6,577 bases of DNA. It comes from Clostridia bacterium. Its GTDB lineage: Bacteria > Bacillota > Clostridia > Oscillospirales > Ruminococcaceae. Under the pieces are notes generated by a model. The model was not told the DNA's origin. It ran no database searches and was given only the letters and a program-made list of their open reading frames with translations. Location of the stretch: contig JAGKVC010000169.1 of assembly GCA_021152595.1 (NCBI GenBank), positions 1 to 6,577 of the forward strand. The letters run 5' to 3'. The position numbers and the translations under genes are program-made. Of this stretch, positions 5,682 through 6,577 are shown piece by piece. Each line of letters starts with the position of its first letter. The first letter of the stretch is position 1.

Positions 5682-6577
5682 ATGGCACTGGACGGCGCAT
5701 TTCTGCATTGTATCCGTGAGGAACTCCTGCCGCTGATCGGCACACGGATCGACAAAATTTATCAGCCCTCGCGCGATATGCTGGTGCTCTCTTTCCGCGG
5801 CAAGGGCGCAGTCAAGGTGCTGTTTTCTGCATCTGCGGATGCTGCGCGTGTGCATATCACCCAGACAGTACCCGAAAATCCTGCACAGCCGCCGATGTTC
5901 TGCATGCTGCTCAGAAAGCATTTGAGCGGCGGCAAGCTCGAGGACATCGAACAGGACGGTCTGGAACGTATCCTGCGCTTCCGGATTCGCGCAAATAACG
6001 AAATGGGAGACTCTGTTCTCCTGACTTTGGTTTGTGAGATCATGGGAAAGTTTTCCAATGTGATCCTTGTCAATGAGACCGGCAGAATCATCGACAGTCT
6101 GCGCCGGGTGGATGAGGAGATCTCGCGCGTGCGTCTGGTTCTGCCGGGAATGGAGTATCAGGCACCGCCGCGTGAGGATCGTATCTGCATGACGGAATGC
6201 ACAGATGCACTGATTACCGAGCGAATCGCATCCTGTATGCCGATATCGCTCTCAAAGGCAATCATCCGTCTGTTTGAGGGCATTTCTCCGATCGTAGCGC
6301 GTGAATGGGAATTCTATACCGGAAAAGGGGAGGCTGTTACGCTGCCGCTTTCCGATGAACAGATGTCGCGGTTCCTGTTTGCGGTGCATCAGACGCAGGA
6401 GATGCTTGCTGACGCCGGAAAACGCCGCTTCACTTCCGTCAGGACGAAAGAAGGTCAGCTCAAGGATTTCTCGTATATGCATATTGCGCAGTACGGTGCA
6501 TTCATGGTGACGGCTGAATATCCGTCTGCCAGTGAGACGCTGGATGCATTTTTTTCGCAGCGTGATCTGTTTGCAAG
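5682..6577 (+). CDS. rqcH: RqcH, ribosome quality control factor (NFACT / FbpA family), 5' part
   Basis: First 298 codons of a gene running off the right edge; full family members are about 550-590 aa. RqcH binds stalled 50S subunits carrying peptidyl-tRNA and recruits tRNA-Ala to add C-terminal alanine tails that mark the stuck peptide for proteolysis. It was formerly annotated as fibronectin-binding protein A. NFACT-N hallmarks are plain: MALDGAFLH at the start, RIDKIYQPSRD (22-32), NPAQPPMFCMLLRKHLSGG (66-84), GLERIL (93-98) and EIMGKFSNVILVNETGRIIDS. The E95-R96 pair sits where B. subtilis RqcH has the D-R motif needed for its function (from memory), a conservative change. The helix-hairpin-helix part follows (ISLSKAIIRLFEGISPIVARE). 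AAAGGAG 6 nt before ATG fixes the start. It is likely in one operon with the preceding OYE-like gene. Confidence 0.95.
   Translation, partial: MALDGAFLHCIREELLPLIGTRIDKIYQPSRDMLVLSFRGKGAVKVLFSASADAARVHITQTVPENPAQPPMFCMLLRKHLSGGKLEDIEQDGLERILRFRIRANNEMGDSVLLTLVCEIMGKFSNVILVNETGRIIDSLRRVDEEISRVRLVLPGMEYQAPPREDRICMTECTDALITERIASCMPISLSKAIIRLFEGISPIVAREWEFYTGKGEAVTLPLSDEQMSRFLFAVHQTQEMLADAGKRRFTSVRTKEGQLKDFSYMHIAQYGAFMVTAEYPSASETLDAFFSQRDLFA

Noticed and set aside
4874..5755. 293-codon minus-strand open frame opposite the OYE-like gene
   Set aside because: It is a shadow frame without a recognisable domain; the plus strand shows family motifs and proper start signals.
1552..6577. Functional link between tRNA-Ala here and RqcH, which uses tRNA-Ala for alanine tailing
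   Set aside because: The two genes are 4 kb apart, on opposite strands and separated by a cellulase gene. tRNA-Ala is also a common integration target, so coincidence is the simpler reading.
1..6577. CRISPR array, toxin-antitoxin pair, defence or biosynthetic cluster
   Set aside because: No regularly spaced repeats and no genes of these kinds are present; the only repeats are the short ones listed around int and the tRNAs.

Overview
The window looks like chromosomal DNA of a cellulolytic gut or rumen Firmicute close to Ruminococcus (R. flavefaciens / R. champanellensis type). The strongest clue is a secreted family 9 glycoside hydrolase with a CBM3c-like module and a C-terminal dockerin whose calcium loops read DVDCSGRVDVSD-like. 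Low-GC-type sigma-A promoters, strong AGGAGG ribosome binding sites and an RqcH (Rqc2/NEMF homologue) gene agree with this. The species assignment is inference from family resemblance; no search was run.

Left part (1-1551): the end of an integrated mobile element. It holds the last 50 codons of an unrecognised, charged protein, then a strong extended -10 promoter with a dyad at the predicted transcription start, then a complete tyrosine recombinase (R-K-H-R-H-Y set all present) with an N-terminal arm-type DNA-binding domain. Between the integrase stop and the tRNA genes lie three copies of a 9-mer (AGCGGACAA/TTGTCCGCT), which are good candidates for arm-type integrase sites.

Middle (1552-1781): two tRNA genes on the minus strand, tRNA-Ser(CGA) followed 3 nt later by tRNA-Ala(GGC), with their own promoter and a terminator-like hairpin. 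The 3' end of tRNA-Ala faces the integrase, so it is the probable integration target (att side).

Right part (1820-6577): plus-strand host genes. A promoter fires away from the tRNA promoter into the GH9-CBM3c-dockerin cellulase, which should be exported and docked into a cellulosome to cut cellulose processively. A GC-rich terminator hairpin follows. Then come a 362-aa protein with the outline of an Old Yellow Enzyme-type flavin oxidoreductase barrel but without the usual active-site His pair, and, 22 nt later, the start of rqcH, which runs off the window. The last two are probably co-transcribed.

No CRISPR array, toxin-antitoxin pair, defence cluster or clearly new system is visible. The most interesting items are the OYE-like apparent pseudo-enzyme coupled to rqcH, the unusually cysteine-rich cellulase with altered GH9 consensus positions, and the compact control and attachment architecture around the integrase.
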